Part shown: piece after piece, positions 19,776 through 30,312 of the stretch | How positions within the stretch are numbered: the stretch's first letter is position 1 | Layout of the letters: each line of letters opens with the position of its first letter | NCBI RefSeq assembly: GCF_003626645.1 | Contig: NZ_RBAM01000003.1 | Location: forward strand, 620,001-684,000 | Direction of reading: 5' to 3' | Source of the DNA: Streptomyces klenkii | GTDB lineage: Bacteria > Actinomycetota > Actinomycetes > Streptomycetales > Streptomycetaceae | Length of the DNA: 64,000 nucleotides | The notes under the pieces: model-generated | What the model was told of the DNA's origin: nothing | Database searches by the model: none | Seen by the model: only the letters and a program-made list of their open reading frames with translations | Program-made: the position numbers and the translations under genes

Positions 19776-20834
19776 ATGAGTGACGACGTGAACAACGTTT
19801 TCTGCACCATCGTCCCGCCGCACGTGCTCGACAAGCTCGCACGCGCCGACGACGCCGCGCGGGCCGAGCTCGCCCAGCGCACCCTGGAGCACGACTCCCT
19901 CCAGCGCACCCGGCGCCGGGTCACGGCGCTGCGCGGAGTCGCCGCCTCGGCGGGCACCCCTTCCGACAGCCCGCAGCGGACGATTTACGACGCCCAGCAC
20001 AAGGCGGTCCAGCCGGGCAAGAAGGTCCACGCCGAGGGCGACGCGCCCTCGAAGGACGCGACGGTCAACCGCGCCCACGCCGGGCTCGGCGCCACCTTCG
20101 AGCTCTACCTCAAGGCCTACGGCCGGCACTCCATCGACGACGCGGGCCTGCCCCTGGACGCCACGGTCCACTACGGGCAGGGCTACAACAACGCCTTCTG
20201 GGACGGCAGCCAGATGGTCTTCGGGGACGGCGACGGGGACGTCTTCCTCGACTTCACCATCCCGGTGGACGTCATCGGCCACGAGCTCACCCACGGCGTC
20301 ACCCAGCACACGGCCAACCTGGAGTACTACGGCCAGTCCGGGGCGCTGAACGAGTCCGTCTCGGACGTCTTCGGCTCGCTGATCAAGCAGTACGCGCTGG
20401 GGCAGACCGCCGACCAGGCCGACTGGCTGATCGGGCAGGGGCTGCTGGGGCCGGGCGTGGACCGCGGGGTCGCCCTGCGCTCCATGAAGGAGCCCGGCAC
20501 GGCCTACGACGACGACGTCCTCGGCAAGGACCCGCAGCCGGCGACGATGGACGACTACGTCCGCACCTCGCGCGACAACGGCGGGGTGCACATCAATTCG
20601 GGCATCCCCAACCACGCCTTCTACCTCGTGGCCAGCCGGCTCGGCGGCAACGCCTGGGAGCGGGCCGGGAAGATCTGGTACACGACGCTGACCGGCGGAA
20701 AGCTGGCGTCCGACGCCCAGTTCGCGGACTTCGCCCGGCTGACGGTGGCCGCCGCGCGGGCGCTCTACAACGACGGCGACGAGGTCCAGGCCGTCCTCAA
20801 GGCGTGGTCGCAGGTGGGCGTCCCCACCTCGTAA
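19776..20834 (+). CDS. Protealysin-like M4 metallopeptidase
   Basis: A 352-residue thermolysin-family zinc protease without a signal peptide. A short N-terminal propeptide with the protealysin-type motif (IVPPHVLDKLA, residues 12-22) is followed by the catalytic domain: HELTH at residues 169-173, third zinc ligand Glu193 in ALNESVSD, and the transition-state His in NHAFYLVA. The lack of a secretion signal and the short propeptide separate it from classic thermolysin and match protealysin-like peptidases. The inhibitor-like gene 29 bases downstream supports this. The enzyme is probably intracellular or exported by a non-Sec route. Confidence 0.92.
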   Translation: MSDDVNNVFCTIVPPHVLDKLARADDAARAELAQRTLEHDSLQRTRRRVTALRGVAASAGTPSDSPQRTIYDAQHKAVQPGKKVHAEGDAPSKDATVNRAHAGLGATFELYLKAYGRHSIDDAGLPLDATVHYGQGYNNAFWDGSQMVFGDGDGDVFLDFTIPVDVIGHELTHGVTQHTANLEYYGQSGALNESVSDVFGSLIKQYALGQTADQADWLIGQGLLGPGVDRGVALRSMKEPGTAYDDDVLGKDPQPATMDDYVRTSRDNGGVHINSGIPNHAFYLVASRLGGNAWERAGKIWYTTLTGGKLASDAQFADFARLTVAAARALYNDGDEVQAVLKAWSQVGVPTS

Positions 20835-20863
20835 GGCAGGCCGTCCGGGGCGAGAATGGCGCC

Positions 20864-21130
20864 ATGCGGATCGTCATCACCCGGACCGGCGGATTCGCCG
20901 GCATCGAGCGCCGGGCCGAGCTGGACACGTCCGGCCGGCCCGACGAGACACATCTGGAGGCCCTGGCCCACCGCGCGCTCGCGCCGGGCCGGGACGCGAG
21001 TCCGCGGGGGGTGCCCGACGGCTTCCACTACGAGATCAACGTGGACGGCCGCTCGGTCCACCTCGCGGACCCGCACCTGACCACGGAACAGCGCGAGCTG
21101 ATCCGCACGGTCCTGAAGGAAGGCGCCTAG
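20864..21130 (+). CDS. Emfourin-like protealysin inhibitor
   Basis: An 88-residue protein starting MRIVITRTGGFAGIERRAEL, the hallmark of emfourins: small inhibitors encoded next to protealysin-like M4 peptidases (first described in Serratia). It lies 29 bases after the protease gene on the same strand, probably in one operon. It likely binds and blocks the co-encoded protease inside the cell. It is convergent with era. Functional assignment is by family resemblance and position. Confidence 0.8.
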   Translation: MRIVITRTGGFAGIERRAELDTSGRPDETHLEALAHRALAPGRDASPRGVPDGFHYEINVDGRSVHLADPHLTTEQRELIRTVLKEGA

Positions 21131-21143
21131 CGGCCCCGAACGC

Positions 21144-22085
21144 CTAGAAGCCCAGCTTCCGCAGCTGCTTAGGATCGCGCTGCCAGTCCTTCGCCACCTT
21201 CACGTGAAGGTCCAGGTAGACCGGGGTACCCAGGAGCGCCTCGATGTGCTTGCGGGACTTCATGCCCACCTCCTTGAGGCGGGCCCCCTTCGGGCCGATG
21301 ATGATGCCCTTCTGGCTGGGGCGCTCGATGTAGACGTTCGCGTGGATGTCCAGCAGCGGCTTGTCCGCCGGCCGGTCCTCCCGCGGCAGCATCTCCTCGA
21401 CCACGACGGCGATGGAGTGCGGCAGCTCGTCCCGCACGCCCTCCAGCGCGGCCTCGCGGATCAGCTCGGCCACCATGACCTGCTCGGGCTCGTCGGTCAG
21501 GTCGCCCTCGGGGTAGAGCGGCGGGCTCTCCGGCAGCATCGGCACGAGCAGGTCGGCCAGCAGGGAGACCTGCTTGTCGCCGACGGCCGACACCGGGATG
21601 ATCTCCCGCCACTCGATGCCGAGCTCCTCGCCCAGCTTCTGGATGGCGATCAGCTGCTCCGCCAGCGCCTTGGAGTCCACCAGGTCGGTCTTGGTGACGA
21701 TCGCGACCTTGGGGGTCTTCTTGATCCCGGCCAGCTCGGCCGCGATGAAGCGGTCGCCCGGGCCGAGCTTCTGGTCGGCGGGCAGGCAGAAGCCGATGAC
21801 GTCGACCTCGGCCCACGTGGTGCGGACGACGTCGTTGAGCCGCTCGCCCAGCAGCGTGCGGGGCTTGTGCAGACCGGGGGTGTCGACCAGCACGAGCTGG
21901 GCGTCGGGCCGGTGCACGATGCCGCGCACGGTGTGCCGCGTGGTCTGCGGGCGGTTGGAGGTGATGGCGACCTTCGTCCCCACCAGTGCGTTGGTCAGGG
22001 TCGACTTGCCCGCGTTGGGGCGGCCGACGAAGCACGCGAAGCCCGCGCGGTGAGGGGCCTGGGAGGGGGCGGCAGAGCTGTCCAT
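21144..22085 (-). CDS. era: GTPase Era
   Basis: A 313-residue ribosome-assembly GTPase that acts on the 3' end of 16S rRNA. G1 GRPNAGKS, G2 region NRPQTTRHTVRG, G3 DTPGLHKP and G4 TKTD are all present in the N-terminal half; the C-terminal KH RNA-binding domain carries GIIIGPKGARLKEVG. I chose ATG 22085; ATG 22094 would add three residues. In this block it belongs to the same functional neighbourhood as ybeY and corC, as in many bacteria. Confidence 0.96.
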   Translation of the reverse strand: MDSSAAPSQAPHRAGFACFVGRPNAGKSTLTNALVGTKVAITSNRPQTTRHTVRGIVHRPDAQLVLVDTPGLHKPRTLLGERLNDVVRTTWAEVDVIGFCLPADQKLGPGDRFIAAELAGIKKTPKVAIVTKTDLVDSKALAEQLIAIQKLGEELGIEWREIIPVSAVGDKQVSLLADLLVPMLPESPPLYPEGDLTDEPEQVMVAELIREAALEGVRDELPHSIAVVVEEMLPREDRPADKPLLDIHANVYIERPSQKGIIIGPKGARLKEVGMKSRKHIEALLGTPVYLDLHVKVAKDWQRDPKQLRKLGF

Positions 22086-22157
22086 GCTCCACATTCTCCC
22101 CGATCCACTTCCCCCCGCCGACCAGCGGGCTCCCCGCCCGCCGCCCCGCGCGCGGCC

Positions 22158-22508
22158 TCAGCCCGCGGTGACGGTGGCGCGCGGGGCGCCGTCGGGGCCC
22201 GCGAGGAGCACAGGGGTGGCGGGGCCGCCCAGGTCCCGTACGGCGGCCCGGTCCTCGTCGGAGACGGCGCCCGCCTCGGAGACGACCGCCGCCGCCTCCA
22301 GCGACTTCGCCCCGCTCGCGACGGCCATGGCGACCGCGGTCCGCAACGCGCTGAGCCGCAGCGAGTCGAGGGCGACCGTGCCGGCCGCGTACGTACGGCC
22401 CGTCTCGTCCCGTACGGCCGCGCCCTCGGGCACGGCGTTGCGGGCGCGCACGGAGCGGGCCAGGGTGATGATCTTGCGGTCTTCGGGGTCCAGCGTGGTC
22501 TCCGTCAT
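22158..22508 (-). CDS. Cytidine-deaminase-fold protein lacking catalytic residues
   Basis: About 116 residues. The layout follows small cytidine deaminases: VRARNAVPEGAAVRDETGRTYAAGTV for the first strands, then ALDSLRLSALRTAVAMAVASG where an active enzyme has Cys-Ala-Glu, and no PCxxC pair afterwards. The zinc ligands and catalytic Glu are therefore missing, so deamination is unlikely; it may bind nucleosides or act structurally. It lies between era and the XRE regulator; similar degenerate deaminases occur beside corC/era in other Streptomyces. ATG 22520 is an alternative start. Confidence 0.75.
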   Translation of the reverse strand: MTETTLDPEDRKIITLARSVRARNAVPEGAAVRDETGRTYAAGTVALDSLRLSALRTAVAMAVASGAKSLEAAAVVSEAGAVSDEDRAAVRDLGGPATPVLLAGPDGAPRATVTAG

Positions 22509-22579
22509 ACCGGGGAGCATAAAGAGCCCGGGCCCGCCCGCCCCTCCCGGGACCGGGCGCCGCCCCCATCAGCCCCCCG

Positions 22580-23446
22580 TCAGCCCGCGACCGAGTACAT
22601 CCCGCCCCGCCGTCCCTCCGGCGAGACCAGCCACTCCAGCTTCGCGGCCGTGCCCGTGTCCGCCACCGGGTTGTGCATGACGATCGTCAGGTCCGGCCGG
22701 GCCGGCACGCGCAGCTGCGTGCTCTCCAGGTACAGCGCCCCGGCCACCGGGTGGTCGAACTCCTTGACCAGCTGCCCGCCCGCCTGCACGTCGCCCTGCG
22801 CCCACAGCTCCACGAACTCCGGGCTCACCGCGGACAGCTCCGCCACGATCTCCTGGAACCCCTCGTCGCCCGGGCGCTCCGAGCACGCCGCGCGGTACTG
22901 CGCGACGACCCGCCCGGCGTTCTGCTCCCAGTTCGCCGCGCGGGCCCGGTAGGCGCGGTCGGTGAAGAAGTCGACCAGGCAGTTCGGCCGCGGCTTCCGG
23001 CCGAAGCCGACGACCATGCGGGCCGAGTCGTTGAACGCGATCAGGTTCCAGTACGGGTCCATGATGTGCGCCGGGTACGGCATCCAGCCGTCGATCAGCC
23101 GCTGCAAGCCCTCGCACAGGTACTCCGGGTCGTACGGGGACTCCGGCTGCGGCGGGTTCAGCCCGGCCAGCACGTAGAGGTGACGGCGCTCGTCCCCGCT
23201 CAGCCTGAGCACGTTCGCCACGGCGTCCAGCACCTGCGGCGAGACGGTGATGTCCCGCCCCTGCTCCAGCCACTGGTACCAGGAGGCGCCCACGCCGGCG
23301 AGGACCGCGACCTCCTCGCGGCGCAGCCCCGGCGTGCGCCGGCGGCCCCCGCCGTCCGGCAGGCCCACGTCGGCCGGGGCCACCCGGGCCCGGCGGCTCA
23401 TCAGGAACTCACGCAGCTCTTGGCGGCGGCGCGCCTGTGCAGTCAA
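22580..23446 (-). CDS. XRE-family regulator with MmyB-like ligand-binding domain (second copy)
   Basis: About 288 residues from a TTG start at 23446 that follows GGGGGAGAAAG. The HTH (RRTPGLRREEVAVLAGVGAS, WYQWLEQGRDITVSP) is near-identical to that of the regulator at 1853-2764, and the C-terminal MLTR-like domain (YWNLIAFNDSARMV) matches the family. It is divergent from an MFS transporter at 23530 across 83 bases holding a clear inverted repeat, so it probably controls that pump. Confidence 0.87.
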   Translation of the reverse strand: MTAQARRRQELREFLMSRRARVAPADVGLPDGGGRRRTPGLRREEVAVLAGVGASWYQWLEQGRDITVSPQVLDAVANVLRLSGDERRHLYVLAGLNPPQPESPYDPEYLCEGLQRLIDGWMPYPAHIMDPYWNLIAFNDSARMVVGFGRKPRPNCLVDFFTDRAYRARAANWEQNAGRVVAQYRAACSERPGDEGFQEIVAELSAVSPEFVELWAQGDVQAGGQLVKEFDHPVAGALYLESTQLRVPARPDLTIVMHNPVADTGTAAKLEWLVSPEGRRGGMYSVAG

Positions 23447-23462
23447 CTTTCTCCCCCTTGCC

Positions 23463-23482
23463 TGGTGGTGCGGCCACCACCA
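23463..23482. promoter_or_regulatory. Inverted repeat between XRE and MFS genes, candidate operator
   Basis: TGGTGGTG (23463-23470), spacer CGGC, CACCACCA (23475-23482): a perfect 8-bp inverted repeat in the divergent promoter region. Likely bound by the XRE regulator; not related in sequence to the repeat at 2820-2843. Confidence 0.5.
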
Positions 23483-23529
23483 TAAACACGCTCTCCCCAC
23501 GTTTCTTCCGCGCGCCGGAAGGTGGGCGC

Positions 23530-24984
23530 ATGGCGATCGACTCTCCTCCCCGCTCCACCTCCGCCGGCGCGGCCGCCGCGGCCGCGCCGGGCATGTCCGG
23601 CCGCGACAAGCTGGTCCTGCTGGTGCTGTGCGCCGCGCAGTTCATCGTGGCCCTCGACTTCTCCATCCTGAACGTGGCGCTGCCCGTCCTGGGCGACGAC
23701 CTGGGCATGGGCCAGGCGGACCTCCAGTGGGCGGTGACCGCGTTCGCCCTGCCGTCCGGCGGCTTCCTGCTCCTCTCGGGCCGGATCGCCGACCTCTACG
23801 GGCGCCGCCGCGTCTTCCTGGCCGGGCTCGCGCTCTTCACCGTGGCCTCCGTGCTCGCCACGCTCGCCTGGGACCCGGCCGTCTTCCTCGCCGGGCGGGC
23901 CTTGCAGGGCCTCGGCGCGGCCGTCATCGTGCCGACCGGCATGTCCCTGCTGACCACAACCTTCGCCGAGGGCCCGCAGCGCGAGCGCGCCCTGGGCATC
24001 AGCGGCACGCTGCTCTCGCTCGGCTTCACCATCGGCATGGTGCTCGGCGGCGTCATGACCGACACCCTCGGCTGGCGCTCGACGATGGGCCTGCTGGGCG
24101 TCGCGGGCCTCGCGATCCTGGCGCTGGCGCCGGGCCTGCTCACCGAGTCGCGGCCCGCGGAGCGGCCCCGGATCGACGTGCCGGGCGCGGTGACCGTCAC
24201 CGGCGGCCTGCTGGCGCTCATCTACGGGCTGTCGACCGCGGCCCAGCGCGGCTTCGGCGGCGCGGACGTCCTGATCGCGCTCGTCCTGGGCGCGGTGCTG
24301 CTGACGGCCTTCGTGGTGGTCGAGTCCCGGGCCGCGGAGCCGCTGGTCTCCCTGCCGATGCTGCGGCGGCCGACGGTCGCCTGGGGGAACCTGGCCGGCC
24401 TGTTCACCTTCGCGATGATGAGCACCGTCATCTTCCTGCTCACGCTGTACCTCCAGGAGGTGCTGGAGCTGTCGGCCTTCCGCACCGGGCTCGTCTTCGG
24501 CGTGCAGGGCGTCTTCGCCGCCGTCTCCGGCGTCACCGCACCGAAGGTCATCGCCCGCATCGGCGCCCGCGCCACGCTCCTGACCGGCCTGGCCGTGCAG
24601 GCCGTGTTCACGGCCGCGCTGCTCGCGCTGGGGCAGGACGCCTCCGGCGCGTGGCTGGCCATGGCGGCGGCGAGCCTCGGCTGCGTGGGGCACCTGTGGG
24701 CGATCGTCGCCTACGGGGTGATAGCGACGTCGGGCCTGCCGGACGGCGAGCAGGGTCTGGCCACGGGGCTGGTGACCAGCTCGCAGCAGGTCGGGATGAC
24801 GATCGGGATCCCGCTGCTGAGCGCGGTGGCCTCGGCCCGGTCCGCGACCCTCTCCGACGGCGGCTCGGACTTCGCGGCGGCCACGCTGGGCGGCATCCGG
24901 CTGGGGCTCGGGGTGGACACGCTGATCGTCGTGGCGGTGGCGGCGGTGGTCGCGGTGGGCCTGCGGAAGCGGCGCGCGGCGTGA
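23530..24984 (+). CDS. DHA2-family MFS efflux transporter
   Basis: A 484-residue, roughly 14-TM exporter. TM1 contains VALDFSILNVALPVLG and the loop motif is GRIADLYGRRRVFLAG. ATG 23530 follows GGAAGG with good spacing; ATG 23437 upstream would add 31 non-hydrophobic residues and run through the operator. Faces the XRE regulator and ends at a strong bidirectional terminator. A drug or metabolite export role is inferred. Confidence 0.9.
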   Translation: MAIDSPPRSTSAGAAAAAAPGMSGRDKLVLLVLCAAQFIVALDFSILNVALPVLGDDLGMGQADLQWAVTAFALPSGGFLLLSGRIADLYGRRRVFLAGLALFTVASVLATLAWDPAVFLAGRALQGLGAAVIVPTGMSLLTTTFAEGPQRERALGISGTLLSLGFTIGMVLGGVMTDTLGWRSTMGLLGVAGLAILALAPGLLTESRPAERPRIDVPGAVTVTGGLLALIYGLSTAAQRGFGGADVLIALVLGAVLLTAFVVVESRAAEPLVSLPMLRRPTVAWGNLAGLFTFAMMSTVIFLLTLYLQEVLELSAFRTGLVFGVQGVFAAVSGVTAPKVIARIGARATLLTGLAVQAVFTAALLALGQDASGAWLAMAAASLGCVGHLWAIVAYGVIATSGLPDGEQGLATGLVTSSQQVGMTIGIPLLSAVASARSATLSDGGSDFAAATLGGIRLGLGVDTLIVVAVAAVVAVGLRKRRAA

Positions 24985-24987
24985 AAA

Positions 24988-25030
24988 ACACCCGGGGCGG
25001 GCTGGAGGGATTCCAGCCCGCCCCGGGTGT
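24988..25030. terminator. Bidirectional 19-bp hairpin terminator
   Basis: ACACCCGGGGCGGGCTGGA (24988-25006), loop GGGAT, and its perfect complement at 25012-25030. It starts 4 bases after the MFS stop and separates it from the convergent esterase gene. Confidence 0.88.
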
Positions 25031-25051
25031 GTGCGGAGGGTGATCAGGCGA

Positions 25052-26149
25052 TCAGGAGGAGGGCACCGGCCCCTCCATCTGGTCGCTGATCCACTTCATG
25101 GGGTCTTCCATGTTCTTGAGGTACGTGGCGCCGTTGTGGGTGCCGCCCGGTATCTCCCAGAGCTTGGTGTGGACGGGGCCCTTGCCGTACGTGGCCATGA
25201 ACTTCTTCACGTCGGAGATCATCTTGGCGTTCTCCTTGGTGCCGTACTGGAAGGCGATGTAGACGTCCGGCCCCTTGGCGGCCGCCAGCTGCTTGGCCAG
25301 CACCTCGGGGTTGTTCTCCGCCTTCTCCTTCTCGTGGCCCCGCCACAGCGGCGAGTCGGGCACGATGTCCGGGCCGTTGGCGATCGCGGTCTTGAACTTG
25401 TCGGGGTGCTTCAGCACGGACTTCAGGCTCGCGAAGCCGCCGGTGGAGGAGCCCATGTAGCTCCAGCCGTCACGCGACTTGATCGTGCGGAAGTTGGCCT
25501 TCATCAGGTCCGGGACGTCCTCGGTCAGCCAGGTGCCCATCTTGGCCTGGCCCGGGATGTCGCTGGCGTCCCAGTAGATGCCCTTGTCGTCCGGGCCGGG
25601 GTTGAGGATCGGCATGGCCAGCAGGAACGGCTTGCTCTTGCCCTCCTGGTACCACTTGGAGACGCTCTTCTCCAGCGAGAGCTTGTCCGGGCCGAACTCG
25701 CCCAGCGACCAGTAGTTGCTGTCGTTCCCGGGGCCGCCGGGCAGGGCGATCATGACGGGGAAGCCGCTGGAGGCGAACTTCGGGTCGTCGGTGTACTCCT
25801 TGGGCGCCCACACCCACACCTTGCCCTTGAACCCGGACTTCTTGCCGTCCAGGGTGACGACGCTGACGTGGGTGCCGTCGGCGAGCGTCTTGGCGTTCTT
25901 GAAGTCGGCCTGCGGGCCCGTGGGCATCAGCGTCTTCCCACTGGCGTCCGTCCCGCCCCCGCCGCCGGTCCGGCCGTAGCTGACGGGATCCCCCTTGTCG
26001 GTGAACGGCGGGATCTCGAAGTAGCTCATCACCGGCCAGGCGATCAGCCCCAGCGTGGCTACGGACGCCACCGCAACGAGCCATCGTCGGGCACGGCGAG
26101 CACGGTTGCGGCCGCGGGACTGGTAGGCCCCGGTGGAGGGATTCGTCAT
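25052..26149 (-). CDS. Membrane-anchored or secreted alpha/beta-hydrolase (esterase)
   Basis: 365 residues from ATG 26149, which follows GGAG by 7 bases. After a basic N-terminus one hydrophobic segment (LVAVASVATLGLIAWPVMSYF, roughly residues 24-44) anchors or exports it. The rest is an alpha/beta-hydrolase resembling esterase D and antigen-85-type mycolyltransferases: PVMIALPGG for the oxyanion region, nucleophile Ser in MGSSTGGFAS (GxSxG), and a C-terminal His in GGTHNGATY. Substrate unknown. A longer frame from 26260 adds non-conserved residues. Confidence 0.82.
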   Translation of the reverse strand: MTNPSTGAYQSRGRNRARRARRWLVAVASVATLGLIAWPVMSYFEIPPFTDKGDPVSYGRTGGGGGTDASGKTLMPTGPQADFKNAKTLADGTHVSVVTLDGKKSGFKGKVWVWAPKEYTDDPKFASSGFPVMIALPGGPGNDSNYWSLGEFGPDKLSLEKSVSKWYQEGKSKPFLLAMPILNPGPDDKGIYWDASDIPGQAKMGTWLTEDVPDLMKANFRTIKSRDGWSYMGSSTGGFASLKSVLKHPDKFKTAIANGPDIVPDSPLWRGHEKEKAENNPEVLAKQLAAAKGPDVYIAFQYGTKENAKMISDVKKFMATYGKGPVHTKLWEIPGGTHNGATYLKNMEDPMKWISDQMEGPVPSS

Positions 26150-26261
26150 CGTGGTGCTCCGGCAGACAAAGGCGGTCAGTTCCGTGCCTCCAGATGAAGG
26201 AATCACGGCCCGGGGTTCCCGGATCGCCCCGTCGGGCCGCCCCTGATACGAAATGCTCACA

Positions 26262-26289
26262 AAGCCCCCCGCTTGGACGCAGGGGGCTT
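26262..26289 (-). terminator. Terminator of the phoH-ybeY-corC operon
   Basis: AAGCCCCC (26262-26269) pairs with GGGGGCTT (26282-26289) around a 12-base loop; on the minus strand it is followed by TTTGTGAG. It lies just past the corC-like stop. Confidence 0.75.
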
Positions 26290-26299
26290 CACAAGATCG

Positions 26300-27595
26300 T
26301 CAGCGCACCGGCTCGACCAGGACCGTCACGATGCGGTTCCGGCGGCCCGCGGACGCCTCCGCGGTCAGGCGCAGGCCCGTGAGGCCGCCCGGCTCGGCCA
26401 GCCCGTACTCCGCGAGGTCCACCTCGGCCACGGCGCCCGCGATCGGCACCCGGCCCAGAGACTTCGCCAGCAGGCCGCCCACCGTCTCGACGTCCTCGTC
26501 GTCGAGCTCATCGAGGCCGTAGAGCTCGCCCAGATCGCCCAGGTCGAGCCGCGCGGTCACCCGGTAGCGGCCCTCGCCGAGCTCCTCCACCGGCGGCAGC
26601 TCCCGGTCGTACTCGTCGGTGATCTCGCCGACGATCTCCTCCAGGATGTCCTCGATGGTGACGATGCCGGCCGTGCCGCCGTACTCGTCGATGGCGACGG
26701 CGCAGTGGTTGCGCTGCTGCTGCATCTCGCGCAGCAGATCGCCCGCGTTCTTGGTGTCGGGCACGAAGACGGCGGGCCGCATCGCGGTCGACACCAGCTC
26801 GGACTCCGCGTCCCGGCTGATGTGCGTCTTGCGGACGAGGTCCTTGAGGTAGACGACGCCCACGATGTCGTCCTCGCTCTCGCCGGTGACCGGGATCCGG
26901 GAGAAGCCGGAGCGCAGGGCGAGGGTGAGGGCCTGGCGGATGGTCTTGCCGCGCTCGATGACGACGAGGTCGGTGCGCGGCACCATCACCTCGCGCACCA
27001 GGGTGTCGCCGAGCTCGAAGACGGAGTGCACCATGCGCCGCTCCTCGTCCTCGATGAGCGACTCCTTCTCGGCGAGGTCGACCATGGCCCGCAGCTCGGC
27101 CTCGGAGGCGAAGGGGCCCTTGCGGAAGCCCTTGCCGGGGGTGAGGGCGTTGCCGAGGAGGATCAGCAGCTGCGGCACCGGGCCCATGATCCGGGCGAGC
27201 GGCAGCAGCACGTAGGCGGCGGCCGTGGCCGTGCCCAGCGGGTGCTGGCGGCCGATGGTGCGCGGGGAGACGCCGACGGCCACGTAGGAGACGAGGACCA
27301 TCACGGCGATGGCGACGGTCAGCGCCTGCCAGGTCTTCTCGAAGCCCTGCAGGCAGACGTACGTGACGAGCACGCCCGCCGCCATCTCGCAGGCGACGCG
27401 GACGAGCAGCGCCACGTTGAGGTAGCGGGTGGGGTCGGCGGCGACCGCCATCAGCCGGGCGCTGCCCCGCCGCCCGGACCGGACGGCCTCCTCGGCGCGG
27501 AACCGGGTGGTCCGCGCGAGGCCGGCCTCGGCGCAGGCGGCGAGCCAGGCGACGACGAGGAGCAGGACCGCGGCCGCGATCAGGCGCCCGGTCAC
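26300..27595 (-). CDS. CorC/HlyC-type hemolysin-family transporter-associated protein
   Basis: A 431-residue membrane protein. The N-terminal DUF21 (CNNM) domain has about four helices; then come two CBS domains ([36 protein letters not shown] and [35 protein letters not shown]) and a C-terminal CorC_HlyC domain. Relatives are linked to Mg2+/Co2+ efflux or heavy-metal resistance. The GTG start overlaps the ybeY stop (GTGA), giving an operon phoH-ybeY-corC, as in many bacteria. Confidence 0.92.
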   Translation of the reverse strand: MTGRLIAAAVLLLVVAWLAACAEAGLARTTRFRAEEAVRSGRRGSARLMAVAADPTRYLNVALLVRVACEMAAGVLVTYVCLQGFEKTWQALTVAIAVMVLVSYVAVGVSPRTIGRQHPLGTATAAAYVLLPLARIMGPVPQLLILLGNALTPGKGFRKGPFASEAELRAMVDLAEKESLIEDEERRMVHSVFELGDTLVREVMVPRTDLVVIERGKTIRQALTLALRSGFSRIPVTGESEDDIVGVVYLKDLVRKTHISRDAESELVSTAMRPAVFVPDTKNAGDLLREMQQQRNHCAVAIDEYGGTAGIVTIEDILEEIVGEITDEYDRELPPVEELGEGRYRVTARLDLGDLGELYGLDELDDEDVETVGGLLAKSLGRVPIAGAVAEVDLAEYGLAEPGGLTGLRLTAEASAGRRNRIVTVLVEPVR

Positions 27596-28089
27596 GTGAA
27601 CGTCGGGGCCGGGGAGGGCCCCTCGATCCCGCGCTCGGCGCGCCAGCCGTCGACGATGGCGGCCTGGAGGCCGAACATCTCGGCCTTCTCGTCGGGCTCC
27701 TCGTGGTCGTAGCCGAGGAGGTGGAGGACGCCGTGGACGGTGAGCAGCTGGAGCTCCTCGTCCATGGAGTGCCCGGTGGGCGCGTCCTCGCCCTGCTGCT
27801 TGGCGACCTCCGGGCACAGCACGATGTCGCCGAGCAGGCCCTGCGGGGGCTCGTCGTCGTCCTTGGCCGGGGGACGGAGCTCGTCCATCGGGAAGGACAT
27901 CACATCGGTGGGCCCGGGCAGGTCCATCCACTGGATGTGGAGCTGCTCCATGGCTTCGGCGTCGACAACGATGACCGAGAGTTCGGAGAGCGGGTGGATG
28001 CGCATCCGGGCGAGGGCGTAGCGGGCGATGTCGAGGACCGCCTGCTCGTCGATGTCCGTGCCGGATTCGTTGTTGACGTCGATAGCCAT
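27592..28089 (-). CDS. ybeY: Endoribonuclease YbeY
   Basis: A 165-residue metal-dependent RNase for 16S rRNA 3'-end maturation and 70S quality control. The zinc-site motif [11 protein letters not shown] (three His) is present near residue 118. I placed the start at ATG 28089, 7 bases past the phoH stop, giving MAIDVNNES, the normal actinobacterial beginning; the longer frame from 28149 overlaps phoH. It overlaps the corC-like gene by 4 bases. Confidence 0.95.
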   Translation of the reverse strand: MAIDVNNESGTDIDEQAVLDIARYALARMRIHPLSELSVIVVDAEAMEQLHIQWMDLPGPTDVMSFPMDELRPPAKDDDEPPQGLLGDIVLCPEVAKQQGEDAPTGHSMDEELQLLTVHGVLHLLGYDHEEPDEKAEMFGLQAAIVDGWRAERGIEGPSPAPTFT

Positions 28090-28096
28090 CGTGTTT

Positions 28097-30184
<2,088 letters not shown>

Positions 30185-30312
30185 GGGCCGGCGCTCTGGC
30201 CTGCTCATCGCCTCTTTTCTGCATTCCGGGTCCGGAGATCCTTGGAATACCAGGGTACGACGGGTCGCCCGCAGGTCCGCCGGGTTTTCCGGGACGGAAG
30301 CGGACCGGAGGG

